In this document: piece after piece, positions 42,167 to 51,282 of the stretch
Position numbering within the stretch: the first letter of the stretch is position 1
How the letters are laid out: each line of letters begins with the position of its first letter
Assembly: GCA_902793195.1 (NCBI GenBank)
Contig: CADBCS010000002.1
Span: forward strand, 26,041-90,040
Direction of reading: 5' to 3'
Length of the DNA stretch: 64,000 nt
From: an uncultured Coriobacteriaceae bacterium
GTDB lineage: Bacteria > Actinomycetota > Coriobacteriia > Coriobacteriales > Atopobiaceae
Translations under genes and position numbers: made by a program
Notes under the pieces: model-generated
The model's database searches: none
The model's input: only the letters and a program-made list of their open reading frames with translations
What the model was told of the DNA's origin: nothing

Positions 42167-45100
42167 ATGTCCACGGTCATCGCCTTCATGCCCATGAACC
42201 TGCGGCTCTACGACCGCGAGGAGCGGGACCTGCGCACGTATGTCTCGCCGCTGCTCGACTGTGCCCAGGATGCCAGCGACGTTCGTGGCGCAAACACGCA
42301 CATCGTGGCAGACAACGGTGGCGGCAAGAGCACCCTGTTGCTCTTCTTCGAGCTGCTGTTCTGCAAGCCGAGTCGGCAGTATCCCAAAGTGGGAGACAAA
42401 CGGGTCATTGACTACCTGAGGCGCGCGGCCGAGGACCTGCACGACCCAACGCCCACCACCATGGCGGCGCTCGTGCGGCGCGACGAGGCGGGACTCATGC
42501 AGCGGGCACGCGACACCATATTCGGCTACACGGTGGCCCTCCGCGGTGACGGTTCCTCGCTCGACCTGCGACGATTCGTAATCCCGCTTTCCGAGTGCCC
42601 GGGATTCTCGCTTGAGCAGCTTGCGCGTGACTTCGTGTACGACGCCGATGGCACGCCGCTGCCCTCGCGTGTGGTGCGCGAGCGTCTGGCGGGCTTTGCC
42701 GCCTGCCACCTCTACGATTCGTCGGAGTGGGATGGTTATGTGCAGCGGATGGCCGACGCAGGAATAAGCCCCATCCTGTGGCGAGAGCTTGCAAGGATGA
42801 ATGCGGGCGAGGAGGCAGCCGAGAGCTACTTCCGCACCAAGGATGCCTTCCGCAACATCGTGGGACTCATACAGGAGGCCCAGCAGCCCACGAGTGGCGA
42901 GCGGGCAAAGGGCCTTCCCGACGTTGCGTCCGACGTCGCCCGGCAGGTCTCCACGCAGGAGCGCGACCGCAAGGTCCGCGCGGCGAGTGTGAGGGCCTCC
43001 ACGTGTGTGGCAGACCTTGCCGCGTGCGTGCGCGGCTATGCCGAGGAGCGCGAGAGCATGAAGGCGGTCGAGGACGAGGCAGGCGCCGCCGCGTCGATGC
43101 TTCGGGATGTCTCTACGGCACTCGCGTCTGAGCTCGAGGCGATTAGGGCACGGTCGGGCACGTTCCAAGAACGGCGGCGAAAAAACGAGCAGCTGCACCA
43201 CTCCGAGCGTTTGCGGCGATACGAGCGTGAACGGGACGATTGCCAGGCGGAGGCTCTTGCGTGCAAGGAGGACGCCGAGCGCAGCAGGGAGCTGTACCGA
43301 GGCGCGGCCAAGGACGTTCTGCTCGACGATGCGGCTTGCAGTTGGAGCCGTTACCAGGTGTTGGGCGAAAGGATTCGAAACAAGCAGGAGCAGGTCAGTC
43401 TCCTTCGGGGGGAGTTTGCGGTCGACGAGGCGGTGTCGCGTGCGAGCGAGCGGGCCTGGCAGAGGCTCGGGCGAGCCGAGCGGAGTTCGCAGGTCGCGCT
43501 TGACCAGGCGAATGAGGCCCATGTAAAGGCCACAGAAGATCTTGAGCGGGCACGGCACGCGTATGAGGCGGCAGATGAGGAGGCGCACGCATGCGACGGC
43601 GAGCTGGGTGGTGCGCGTGCCCGGCTCGACATTGCGCGCGAGGGACTCGTCCGCATTGCGGAGCGCATGGGCGATCTGGGCGAGTTGCAGGTGACCCTTG
43701 AGGGCTTCTACACCCGCGAGGCGCTCGAGCGCGAGCTGCGCCGTGCCCAGACGACGGAACGCGAGGCGCAGAATGCCCTCGACGCGGCAAAGCGAGCGCT
43801 GGACGAGGCGGATGCGGCGGAGGAGCGTGCTCAGGAGGCCCTTCGCGTCGCGAGGGAAGACGTGATTACAAAAGAAGCGCAGGCACAGCGCTGGCAAGAG
43901 TATCTTGCCAAGACGGTTGACCGCGACGAGCGGATGCGTGCCTCGGCGACCCTGTGGCCAGAGGTCACGGAGCTCGCTGCCGTGGGAGACTATGGACGGG
44001 CCGTTGAGCGCATAGAAGTCCTCACGCAGTCGGCGGACGAGGAGGCCCGTGTCCAAGAGGAGGCCGAGCGTGCGGCGCAATCCCGCATCGACGCGCTGGC
44101 GGCGGGTCGCCTCGACATGTCCGAGCAGCTCCGAACGTGGCTCGAGCGCCGCGAGCTGGGTGCGCGCACGCTGGCCAGTCATCCCGGTATTCCCGCAGGA
44201 GATCGTGACAGGGTCTTCGAGGCATATCCGTGGCTTGCACATGCCCTGGTGGTGGATGACACGCAGCTGGGGAAGCTGGTCAATGCGGCAAGGCAAGACG
44301 AGATCGGCGAGTTTGGCCATGCCGTCTTCTACGTGCGCCAGGCAGACGTGCAACGTCTGCTGGATGCCACGAGGACGGGGAGCGACCTGTTCGCGAGCCA
44401 AGGCGGGACGCCGATCGTCGGCGCGCTGCACACCGTCGAGCGAACCTATCTGGAGGACCCCGCGGGCTACGAGGCGAGGATGCGCCAGCGCGTGAACAAG
44501 GCTCGCGAGCGAGCGGCGAAGTCGCGCGAAGTCTCACGGCTGTTGGGCTGTGCTCGCAACGAGGTCATGGGCCTCTCTGCTCACCTTGAGGCCATCGGCA
44601 TGGAGGGCAAGACCCTGGCCGACGTTTCCGAGCGAGCCGCATTGGCCCAAAGGGACCTCCGCGATGCCCTAAGCGTCCGTACGGCGTGTGAGGGCGAGTG
44701 GTCTAACGCCTGTGCGCTACGCAAGAACGCCAAGTCTTTGGTGGATGACGCGCAGCAGCGCGAACGCGAGGCGCGTGCGCGGCATGCGGGAGTAGAGGAG
44801 CTGCAACGCCAGAACGAGGAATGCCTCGAGGCAAGTCGTCGCAACTTCGAGGCCGAGCAGGCCTCTCGTCTGGCACTACGCAAAAAGGAGTCGGCGCACC
44901 GCGACCAGGAGGAGTCGCGCGTGCGTTTGGGCGCCGCCGCCGAGGTCCTTGCCTCGGCTCAGCGCGAGCGAAATGCCGTCTTGGAGCTTCGCGATCACCT
45001 TGAGGCTTTGGGGGTGCAGCCCGAGTTTACGGTTGCATCCGATGCGCCGTGCAGCTCCACGGAGCTTCGCGCGGCGGTGCAGTCGCTCGATGACATTGTT

Positions 45101-46726
45101 CGCGAGCGACAGCGCAACATTGCCGAACTGCAAAACGAGCTCGCGTCGCTGCGAGAGCAGCAGAGACAGGAGCGTGGATGGAGAGACGCGCTGCGCGACG
45201 GCGGGGAGGATGGCATCGTCGTCTCGCAGGACGAGATCAAGGCCTGGCAGCCGCGCGACGAGGTGGGCCGCGTTGCCCTCAACAAGCGCAAGAAGAAGCT
45301 CTCTGCCAGCTATGACGAGGCGAGGCAGCGCCTGCAGAAGGCGGACATCGCGGTGATGCTCGCACAGGGGCACATTGACGACTGCCAGAGGGAGCTTGAG
45401 CGGAGGGGCCTGTCCTCACCTCTTAGCGTGCCCGACGACTACGACTACCATCAGACGGAGCGGCAGATCAAGCAGGATGAGAAGGACGATCAGGAGGCGT
45501 ACGGTCGTCTAATGGGAGAGAAAGGCCAAGCGGACGAGTTCTCCCATCGGCTCGGCCTCGTGTCCGCCAAGCTCTATCGTGCGGACGCCTATCGTGCGGG
45601 ACGACGGACCGAGACGCCCGACCTTGCCGAACATGCCGCGTACGGACCCTACGTAACACGCATGGAGGAGCGTGCGGATGCCTGCGTCGCGGCGCTTGGC
45701 GAGGCGGACGCGGCGCTGGCCAAGGCCTCCGACATCGCACGGGATGCCGTTGCCGAGACGGGTGAGTTTGCCGCCAGTCGTCAGATTGAGAGCTCTGCGG
45801 CTACGGTGAAGAATACCTGTGGGAGCAAGGAGGCCATGTTCGCGGTGGCCGATCGCCTGACCGACCATTCGCAGCAGTTGCAGACGATGGCGGCAACGCT
45901 CCAAAACAAGCTGCGTGCGACCGACGAGGCCATCGAAGACCTGGTGGCCCGCGCCGTGGAGGAGGGCTACCTCCTGGCTTCGGAGCTGCATCGCTTGGTC
46001 GTGGTCTCGTCCTCGCGCATCACGGGCAAGAGGAGGCAGCCCACCATACGCTTCCGCTCTCGGGGACACATCGTCTTTCAAAGCGAGTTCCGCCGCGACG
46101 AAGTGGCGACCGGCAGACTTGCGCACCACGTGCGGAGGCTGGTCACCGAGGTGCTGCCAGCTCTTGACGAGACGAGACGTACCGAGGCCGCGCAAAAGGA
46201 CCTTGCCCCTCACGAGCTGGTGTACCTCCTGCTGGACGATCGCACCGTGGACGTCGAGTACCCCGTAATTCGTGGCGGGCGGGGTTTGAGCTACGAGGGG
46301 GTGCGGGACACGGCGGGCAGTGGTAGCACGGGGCAGAAGAGCGCCGGCTACGTGCTCTCGTTCCTTGCGTTGCTGCGCTATCTTGGCAACACCGGGGCCC
46401 TGAGCGCCGAGGGCTCGATCTTCGTGGCGCTGGAGAACCAGTTTGGCAAGATTTCGAGCTCGAAGATAATTCGCGACATCAAGACCGTGTCGGACCAAAC
46501 GCACATGCAGCTCATAACGGTGGCCGGCCGGGAGTTGGCCTCGGCCTACGAGATGGGCGACGTCGTGTACTCGCTCTATCGCACCAAGGGGACGCAGGTG
46601 GACGGCAAGGGCTCGGCGAGTGTCATGCGGGCCAAGCGGGACGAGAGCGGGCAGAGCGTAGCCGACGCAATTATCGACACCTACCGTGCCACGCGCCGCT
46701 TCGAGAACCTCTCGTTCGACTTCTAA
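42167..46726 (+). CDS. jetC: Wadjet SMC-like ATPase JetC
   Basis: 1519 residues. A P-loop VADNGGGKSTLLLFF at about 47-61 is followed by two long coiled-coil arms (about 270-640 and 820-1180) around a hinge-like region near 640-800, and a C-terminal head with GSGSTGQKSAGYVLSFLALL (signature) and SIFVALENQFGKIS (Walker B region). This is the MukB/SMC layout of JetC, the motor that extrudes DNA and senses small circles. The first glycine of a canonical GxxxxGKST loop is not present, as in several Wadjet JetC proteins. Same GC content as the neighbours, so transfer is not recent or came from a similar genome. Confidence 0.94.
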   Translation: MSTVIAFMPMNLRLYDREERDLRTYVSPLLDCAQDASDVRGANTHIVADNGGGKSTLLLFFELLFCKPSRQYPKVGDKRVIDYLRRAAEDLHDPTPTTMAALVRRDEAGLMQRARDTIFGYTVALRGDGSSLDLRRFVIPLSECPGFSLEQLARDFVYDADGTPLPSRVVRERLAGFAACHLYDSSEWDGYVQRMADAGISPILWRELARMNAGEEAAESYFRTKDAFRNIVGLIQEAQQPTSGERAKGLPDVASDVARQVSTQERDRKVRAASVRASTCVADLAACVRGYAEERESMKAVEDEAGAAASMLRDVSTALASELEAIRARSGTFQERRRKNEQLHHSERLRRYERERDDCQAEALACKEDAERSRELYRGAAKDVLLDDAACSWSRYQVLGERIRNKQEQVSLLRGEFAVDEAVSRASERAWQRLGRAERSSQVALDQANEAHVKATEDLERARHAYEAADEEAHACDGELGGARARLDIAREGLVRIAERMGDLGELQVTLEGFYTREALERELRRAQTTEREAQNALDAAKRALDEADAAEERAQEALRVAREDVITKEAQAQRWQEYLAKTVDRDERMRASATLWPEVTELAAVGDYGRAVERIEVLTQSADEEARVQEEAERAAQSRIDALAAGRLDMSEQLRTWLERRELGARTLASHPGIPAGDRDRVFEAYPWLAHALVVDDTQLGKLVNAARQDEIGEFGHAVFYVRQADVQRLLDATRTGSDLFASQGGTPIVGALHTVERTYLEDPAGYEARMRQRVNKARERAAKSREVSRLLGCARNEVMGLSAHLEAIGMEGKTLADVSERAALAQRDLRDALSVRTACEGEWSNACALRKNAKSLVDDAQQREREARARHAGVEELQRQNEECLEASRRNFEAEQASRLALRKKESAHRDQEESRVRLGAAAEVLASAQRERNAVLELRDHLEALGVQPEFTVASDAPCSSTELRAAVQSLDDIVRERQRNIAELQNELASLREQQRQERGWRDALRDGGEDGIVVSQDEIKAWQPRDEVGRVALNKRKKKLSASYDEARQRLQKADIAVMLAQGHIDDCQRELERRGLSSPLSVPDDYDYHQTERQIKQDEKDDQEAYGRLMGEKGQADEFSHRLGLVSAKLYRADAYRAGRRTETPDLAEHAAYGPYVTRMEERADACVAALGEADAALAKASDIARDAVAETGEFAASRQIESSAATVKNTCGSKEAMFAVADRLTDHSQQLQTMAATLQNKLRATDEAIEDLVARAVEEGYLLASELHRLVVVSSSRITGKRRQPTIRFRSRGHIVFQSEFRRDEVATGRLAHHVRRLVTEVLPALDETRRTEAAQKDLAPHELVYLLLDDRTVDVEYPVIRGGRGLSYEGVRDTAGSGSTGQKSAGYVLSFLALLRYLGNTGALSAEGSIFVALENQFGKISSSKIIRDIKTVSDQTHMQLITVAGRELASAYEMGDVVYSLYRTKGTQVDGKGSASVMRAKRDESGQSVADAIIDTYRATRRFENLSFDF

Positions 46727-46809
46727 CGCATGAGTGGTCTGCGGCGTAGTGGCGGCATAGGCACCGCATCGTCGCGCGAAGATGTCACTCCGCATGGGTC
46801 CCCTGGTGG

Positions 46810-46970
46810 CGCGTACAATTCGGTGACAAGACCGGTCCCTACCGCGCGCGATTCCGGGTTGCCCCAGGGCACTGCGTACAATTTCGTGACAAAAGCGGTC
46901 CCTACTGCGCGCGATTTTCTTCGAGAATCGTGCGCGGTAGGAAAAGCTTTTGTCACGAAATTGTACGCGG
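46810..46970. repeat. GCGCACGATTT repeat element, locus 2
   Basis: Direct units near 46810 and 46842 precede a perfect 23-bp inverted repeat: 46874-46896 with 46946-46968 (GCGTACAATTTCGTGACAAAAGC and its complement), and an inner pairing around TGCGCGCGATT / AATCGTGCGCGG. Related to loci at 38059 and 49864. It abuts the truncated ATPase at 47005. Confidence 0.72.
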
Positions 46971-47004
46971 CGGCGGGGTGGGTCCCGAATCGCGCGCGGT
47001 CAAG

Positions 47005-47184
47005 AAGGTGCGCTCGCCGCCCATATCCGATTTCCTCATAGAGAGAGCCACGTTTGAGGTGGGCGGAAAGAACAAGGGCAAGGCCCAGCTCAGAGGTGCC
47101 GAGAGGGGCTTCGTGGTGAAGGACGACATCGAGGTGGGACATGGCAACGTGATTCCGCTGTGGGCATTCGGCCTGATGTACTAG
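47005..47184 (+). pseudogene. C-terminal fragment of an AAA ATPase with DUF4143 domain
   Basis: The frame reads FEVGGKNKGKAQLRG, then VVKDDIEVGHGN and PLWAFGLMY before the stop. These are the hallmark last 60 residues of AAA_14/DUF4143 ATPases. Everything upstream of about codon 350 is missing; the preceding DNA is the repeat element at 46810-46970. The remaining gap 46727-47418 (692 bases) otherwise holds no gene. Confidence 0.8.
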
Positions 47185-47418
47185 ACGGGGCAAACACGGG
47201 AAGGGGCAACGGCGCGGCTGCTAGGCTACGTGATGCGGTGGAGTCGTATGTGCGATCACCGAAGGTGGGTGTACGTGGGCCGTTATCGATGTGTCATGTA
47301 GTCGGTATCGTGACGGGAAAGGTTGCGGGCGGACGTCTCCCATGGTGCCGTGGGGTATACTGATTTCTTCACGATGCACATTCGCGAAAGAATCCCAAAT
47401 CCATGCTTGGAGTACCGC

Positions 47419-48906
47419 ATGCAGGAGTTCGATTTGGACAGATTCGACTCGTACCGCGAGGGCAACCACCTTGAGGTGAAGAAGGCCCGCAGCGGCCTGC
47501 CCGACTCGCTGTGGGAGACCTACTCGGCCATGGCGAACACGGCGGGCGGCGTCATCGTGTGCGGCGTGGGCGAGCGGAAGGACGGGTCGTGGTACACGAC
47601 CGGCCTCGAGGACGCGCACAAGCTGAAGAAGGAGCTTTGGGACGCGGCGAACAACCCGCGCAAGGTGAGCGCCAACCTGCTAGTGGAGTCCGACGTCGAG
47701 GATTTCAAGGTCGGCGGTGACGCTGTGCTCGTCGTCTCCGTGCCCCGCGCCCCGCGCGAGCTTCGCCCGGTGTACGTTAACGGCGACCTCATGCGTGGCT
47801 CCTACAAGCGAAACTGGGAGGGGGACTACCACTGCGCTCCGCGCGAGGTGAGGGCGATGCTGCGCGACACGGGCGAGGAGAGCCCGGATTCCAAGGAGCT
47901 GGGTGCGCCTTACACCGTGGCCGAGCTCGATGTCGACTCCGTGAGGGAGTACAGGTTCCGCCACGACGCGAGGCGCCCGTCGACGGCGTGGTCGTCGCTG
48001 GACGACGCATCCTTCCTCGTGCGTATCGGCGCCGCCTGGGAGGACGCCGACGGTACGGTTCGCCCTACGCAGGCCGGACTCCTCATGTTCGGCCAGGAGT
48101 GGCGCATCTCCCACGAGTTCCCGGAGTTCTTCCTGGACTACCGCGAGCACATGGATCCGAGCATCCGCTGGACGGACCGCATACAGTCGCAGTCGGGGGA
48201 CTGGAGCGGCAACGTGTTCGACTTCTTCACGCGCGTCTCCGCGAGACTTGCGCGCGGGCTCAAGGTGCCGTTCCGCCTCGAGGGCATGGTGCGGCAGGAC
48301 GAGACACCCGCCCACAAGGCGGTCCGCGAGGCGCTGGCGAACTGCCTCGTCAACGCCGACTACCGCCAGTCGCAGAGCGTCGTCGTGGAGCAGTGGCCCG
48401 ACAGGCTCGTGCTCGCTAACCCCGGCACGATCATCTGCGGCAGGGAGCAAATGCTTCGGGGCGGCCTCTCCCAGCCCAGGAACGCGGGCCTCTTCAAGAT
48501 GTTCAACCTCATAGGCGTCGGAGAGCATGCGGGCTCCGGGGTGCCGGACATCCTCGCCGCCTGGGACGAGGAGGGATACGACGCGCCCACCGTGGAGGAG
48601 CGCTTCGGCGCCGACGTGCCGGACCGCACGACGCTCACCCTGCCGTTGGTGGCGAGCTTAGGCATCAGCTTGACCACTGGTGAACATGCTGGTGAACATG
48701 CTGGTGAACATGCTGACAAGCTGGATGCCGTTGTCGGGTTCTGCGAGGAGCCGCGCACGAGGAGCGAGATACAGAGGTTCCTCGGAATCAGTTCGAGGCG
48801 ATACATGCAGTTGGAGATCCTGCAGCCCCTCCTCGACGACGGTCGGCTCGTCCAGACCATCCCCGACAAGCCAAGGAGCCCCAACCAGCGCTACGTCAGG
48901 GCCTGA
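47419..48906 (+). CDS. AlbA_2-domain ATP-binding transcriptional regulator with GEHA tandem repeat
   Basis: 495 residues from ATG 47419 with GGAG 6 bases upstream. N-terminal AlbA_2 (Schlafen-type) domain, with EVKKARSGLPDSLWETYSAMANTAGG-like pattern (NHLEVKKA, then MANTAGGVIVCGVGE), a middle segment with TQAGLLMFG, then an HATPase_c_4-like block (VREALANCLVNADY, RLVLANPGT, NAGLFKMFNLIG) and a C-terminal winged helix. Such proteins are common beside defence genes and are usually described as RNA- or DNA-binding regulators; the role is unproven. A perfect 12-base repeat (three copies, 48679-48714) encodes GEHAGEHAGEHA at the hinge before the winged helix. Confidence 0.87.
   Translation: MQEFDLDRFDSYREGNHLEVKKARSGLPDSLWETYSAMANTAGGVIVCGVGERKDGSWYTTGLEDAHKLKKELWDAANNPRKVSANLLVESDVEDFKVGGDAVLVVSVPRAPRELRPVYVNGDLMRGSYKRNWEGDYHCAPREVRAMLRDTGEESPDSKELGAPYTVAELDVDSVREYRFRHDARRPSTAWSSLDDASFLVRIGAAWEDADGTVRPTQAGLLMFGQEWRISHEFPEFFLDYREHMDPSIRWTDRIQSQSGDWSGNVFDFFTRVSARLARGLKVPFRLEGMVRQDETPAHKAVREALANCLVNADYRQSQSVVVEQWPDRLVLANPGTIICGREQMLRGGLSQPRNAGLFKMFNLIGVGEHAGSGVPDILAAWDEEGYDAPTVEERFGADVPDRTTLTLPLVASLGISLTTGEHAGEHAGEHADKLDAVVGFCEEPRTRSEIQRFLGISSRRYMQLEILQPLLDDGRLVQTIPDKPRSPNQRYVRA
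48679..48714 (+). repeat. Three perfect 12-bp tandem repeats in the AlbA_2 gene
   Basis: GGTGAACATGCT repeated three times without error, in frame, encoding GEHA units. In-frame repeats of this kind vary in number between strains. Confidence 0.9.
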
Positions 48907-48930
48907 TTACCGAAGCGGAGATTTGCGGAC

Positions 48931-49431
48931 GTGTCGGTCGACGTGGTCGTGAGCGATGTGCCGCTGGTCGGCATGGAGCGCATCGAACCCGTCACGCGCC
49001 TGGCCGTTGCGAGAATCCCCACGTTCGACTACCTCGTCTATCCCGTAGAGGAATCCGTTGCCGACAAGGTGTGCGCGACGATGTCGACCTATCGCGGCGG
49101 CATGCCATCAAGCAGGGTGCGCGACCTTGTCGACCTCGTGATCTACCTGACGACGGAGCGGATGGACGGGAGCCTACTCTCGGCGTGTCTCTCGCGGGAG
49201 CTGCGCATGGGACACATGGGCGAAGGCCGCCCGTTCTCCGTGCCCGACTCGTGGAAGGGCCCCTTCGAGCCAACGTATCGCAAGCTCGCCAAGGAGAGCG
49301 ACTTGCCCGCCGAGTTCCGGGAGATTGGCGCAGCGGAGCAAATGGTCGCTGGATGCGTGAACGCCGCGCTTGACGGGTACTCGAAAGGCAAGCAATGGGA
49401 TGCCGAGTCCCTCTGTTGGCGGGACGAGTAG
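48931..49431 (+). pseudogene. 5'-truncated AbiEii/AbiGii-type nucleotidyltransferase toxin
   Basis: 166 residues from GTG 48931, which has no proper ribosome site. The part present (VDVVVSDVP, then YPVEESVADKVCATMSTY and SSRVRDLVDLVIYL) is the C-terminal two thirds of AbiEii-type toxins; the catalytic GSxxD nucleotidyltransferase part that should precede it is absent, and the frame runs directly back into the AlbA_2 gene end. No AbiEi antitoxin is seen. Most likely an inactive remnant left when the neighbouring gene was inserted. Confidence 0.75.
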
Positions 49432-49863
49432 GGAAGTCTCGGGTGGTCGAACTGTTACGTCGGCGACTGCTCGCCCGAGTGACTCAACCGCCGCATCGTC
49501 GGTGACGCGGCCGAGCGATCCGATTTACCTAGCTCGCCGAGCTCTACGCGTTCGTATCGGCGCCTGCGGCTATGCGCTGTGCGGGGGATGGGCGTGGTGG
49601 ACTCCTGCGTGCAGATTCTCTCGTGGGATTGAGGAATAGCCGTCTGGTTTGAAGGATGATGGTCCTTCAGCTATCGGGTAGACTTCGATAATAGGGGAAC
49701 CGAAAGATGCTGCTGTAGGAACAGGATGCCCGCGGGCTACGACGCGTCCAAGGCCGCCTACAGGACGAGGTAGGCGGGCCGGGCGCAAGGTAGCGTCACC
49801 CGGGGCGGCCCCCGCACGCAGGGGGCCGCCCTTCCCGGTCTTCTCGGTGCGACGGGCGCGAGG
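49432..49863. other. Non-coding stretch between AbiEii fragment and repeat locus 3
   Basis: About 430 bases without a supported gene. It contains a hairpin GAAGGATGATGGTCCTTC near 49650-49670 and a strong GC hairpin GGGCGGCCCCC (49803-49813) with GGGGGCCGCCC (49821-49831) followed by CTTCCCGGTCTTCTC, terminator-like. No ORF with a ribosome site was found. Confidence 0.5.
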
Positions 49864-50095
49864 CGCCGCGCGCGATTTCTGGTCGAGAAGGATCCCTGCC
49901 GCGCGCGATTTCGGGCCCCGTTCGGGACGGTGCGCACGATTTAGTGACAAGTTCGGTCCCTACCGCGTACGATTCGGGGCGGTCGCGAGGCGCCGCGCGC
50001 GATTTATGGCACAAAAGGGACCCTACCGCGCACGATCTGGGCCGATTATCGTGCGCGGCAGGGATTGCTTTTGTCACCAAATCGTGCGCGGTGGC
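49864..50095. repeat. GCGCACGATTT repeat element, locus 3 (longest)
   Basis: Six direct units with GCGCGATTT, GCACGATTT or variants, separated by GGTCCCT/GGATCCCT motifs, then the same inverted end as locus 1 (50041-50095 matches 38171-38226 closely, including GGGCCGATTATCGTGCGCGG). The flank GCCAGGTGAGCCGCGAC is also shared with locus 1, so the two are recent copies. Confidence 0.75.
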
Positions 50096-50196
50096 GGTGC
50101 CGCGGCGCGGCGACCGGCCAGGTGAGCCGCGACGTGGCGCTCAGCGCTCTCACGTAGTAAACTTTTCGATGTTGGAACATGTACAAGGAGGCATGG

Positions 50197-50526
50197 ATGA
50201 GCCTGACCGTTAACCTCTTCTACACGGGCCAGAACGGCTCGGCATCCAAGTTTGTCGAGGAGATGATCTCGAGCGGTACCGTTGCGGCCATCCGCGCCGA
50301 GGACGGCAACGAGTGCTACGAGTACTTCCAGTCGCTGGAGGATCCCGAGACCATCCTGCTCATCGACCAATGGCGCGACCAGGAGGCCATCGATGCCCAC
50401 CACGCGTCGCCCATGATGGCCACGCTGGCGCAGCTGCGCGACAAGTACGACCTGCACATGCGGGTGCGGCGCTACGTCGACGACGACACCATGCCCAAAT
50501 CGGACATCGGCTTCATCCGGCAGTAG
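50197..50526 (+). CDS. Antibiotic biosynthesis monooxygenase (ABM) family quinol monooxygenase-like protein
   Basis: 109 residues from ATG 50197 with AAGGAGG upstream. A small ferredoxin-like dimeric fold is suggested by SLTVNLFYT, then FVEEMIS, ECYEYFQSLEDPETILLIDQWRD-type strands and HHASPMMATLAQL, the ABM pattern. The family includes YgiN-like quinol monooxygenases and heme-degrading enzymes. Monocistronic, at the right edge of the third repeat locus. Confidence 0.85.
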   Translation: MSLTVNLFYTGQNGSASKFVEEMISSGTVAAIRAEDGNECYEYFQSLEDPETILLIDQWRDQEAIDAHHASPMMATLAQLRDKYDLHMRVRRYVDDDTMPKSDIGFIRQ

Positions 50527-50668
50527 GGGATGCGGGCAGGGGATGTCCCATTTGCGCAAGCGAGGGCGCCACGCCGGAGAGAGTCTCCGACGCGGCGCCC
50601 GTTGTCATTAGTGCCAACACAACCCGTGGCATGTCCTAATCAGACGGCCCAGCGGCCTCGCGCCTCGC

Positions 50669-51094
50669 TTAGTACCACGTGCCGTCGTCCGCCTGCCAGT
50701 GGCTGGAGATGCCCTGCGGACCCACCTCTCCGTGGGTGGAGCTCTCCTCCGCGCGGTACACGTTTACAAAGTTGCCGTTCTGGTCGTACACGTGGAAGGC
50801 CCATCCGCAGCCGGCAGGTGCGGGCTCGGCGTACACCTTCGTCCAGTTATAGGTCCAGAAGGTGGCCCACCACTTGCCGGACGACCCCCGGTGCCATTCG
50901 GCATACACGGGCTGCCCCCAGTCGTCGCCGATGGTTACCTTCTCGCCCTCATAGTGGTCGGCGCTCTGCTGCAGCGCCCAGGTGCCCTGGGCTTGCTCGG
51001 TGCCGTCGTTGGCGAGTGCGGGGGTGGCGGTTGCTCCCAGAGCGCAGGCGAGTGCGATGGCGCAGGCGGCGGTGACGACGATGTTCTTCTTCAT
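50669..51094 (-). CDS. Secreted hypothetical protein
   Basis: 141 residues from ATG 51094 with GGGAA upstream; the frame is open to 51289 but that overlaps the divergent antitoxin promoter. The N-terminal signal peptide (MKKNIVVTAACAIALACALG) ends at ATPALA, then a domain rich in Trp and Tyr with ADHYEGEKVTIGDDWG and the last residues HWQADDGTWY. Not recognised; likely a small extracellular beta protein. Confidence 0.65.
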   Translation of the reverse strand: MKKNIVVTAACAIALACALGATATPALANDGTEQAQGTWALQQSADHYEGEKVTIGDDWGQPVYAEWHRGSSGKWWATFWTYNWTKVYAEPAPAGCGWAFHVYDQNGNFVNVYRAEESSTHGEVGPQGISSHWQADDGTWY

Positions 51095-51250
51095 GGCGGA
51101 TTCCCTTCGGTTTGTGTTTGGTCGCGGCACTTCCCGTGCCGCTCTGCCAGTTACTACGCATCCGGGAGCCGCCCGTCTCACGCGAATCCGGTTTTGGAGG
51201 TGCCGTGGATTGGCCGCCGAGCGCGGAGACGTGTTTGTTCGCACAAAACC

Positions 51251-51265
51251 TGTATACTGTATACA
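51251..51265. promoter_or_regulatory. Palindromic operator of the RHH/PIN toxin-antitoxin operon
   Basis: TGTATAC-T-GTATACA is a perfect 15-base palindrome just before the antitoxin start and overlapping a TATACT-like -10 box, the expected place for autorepression by a ribbon-helix-helix antitoxin. Confidence 0.7.
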
Positions 51266-51282
51266 AACCGAGAGGAGGCGCC

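Noticed and set aside
46930..47004. N-terminal extension of the DUF4143 fragment
   Set aside because: This part is the translated repeat element, so the fragment has no genuine start.
38059..50095. Possible CRISPR arrays at the three GCGCACGATTT loci
   Set aside because: Units are variable, lack equal-size unique spacers, and end with an inverted unit; no cas genes.
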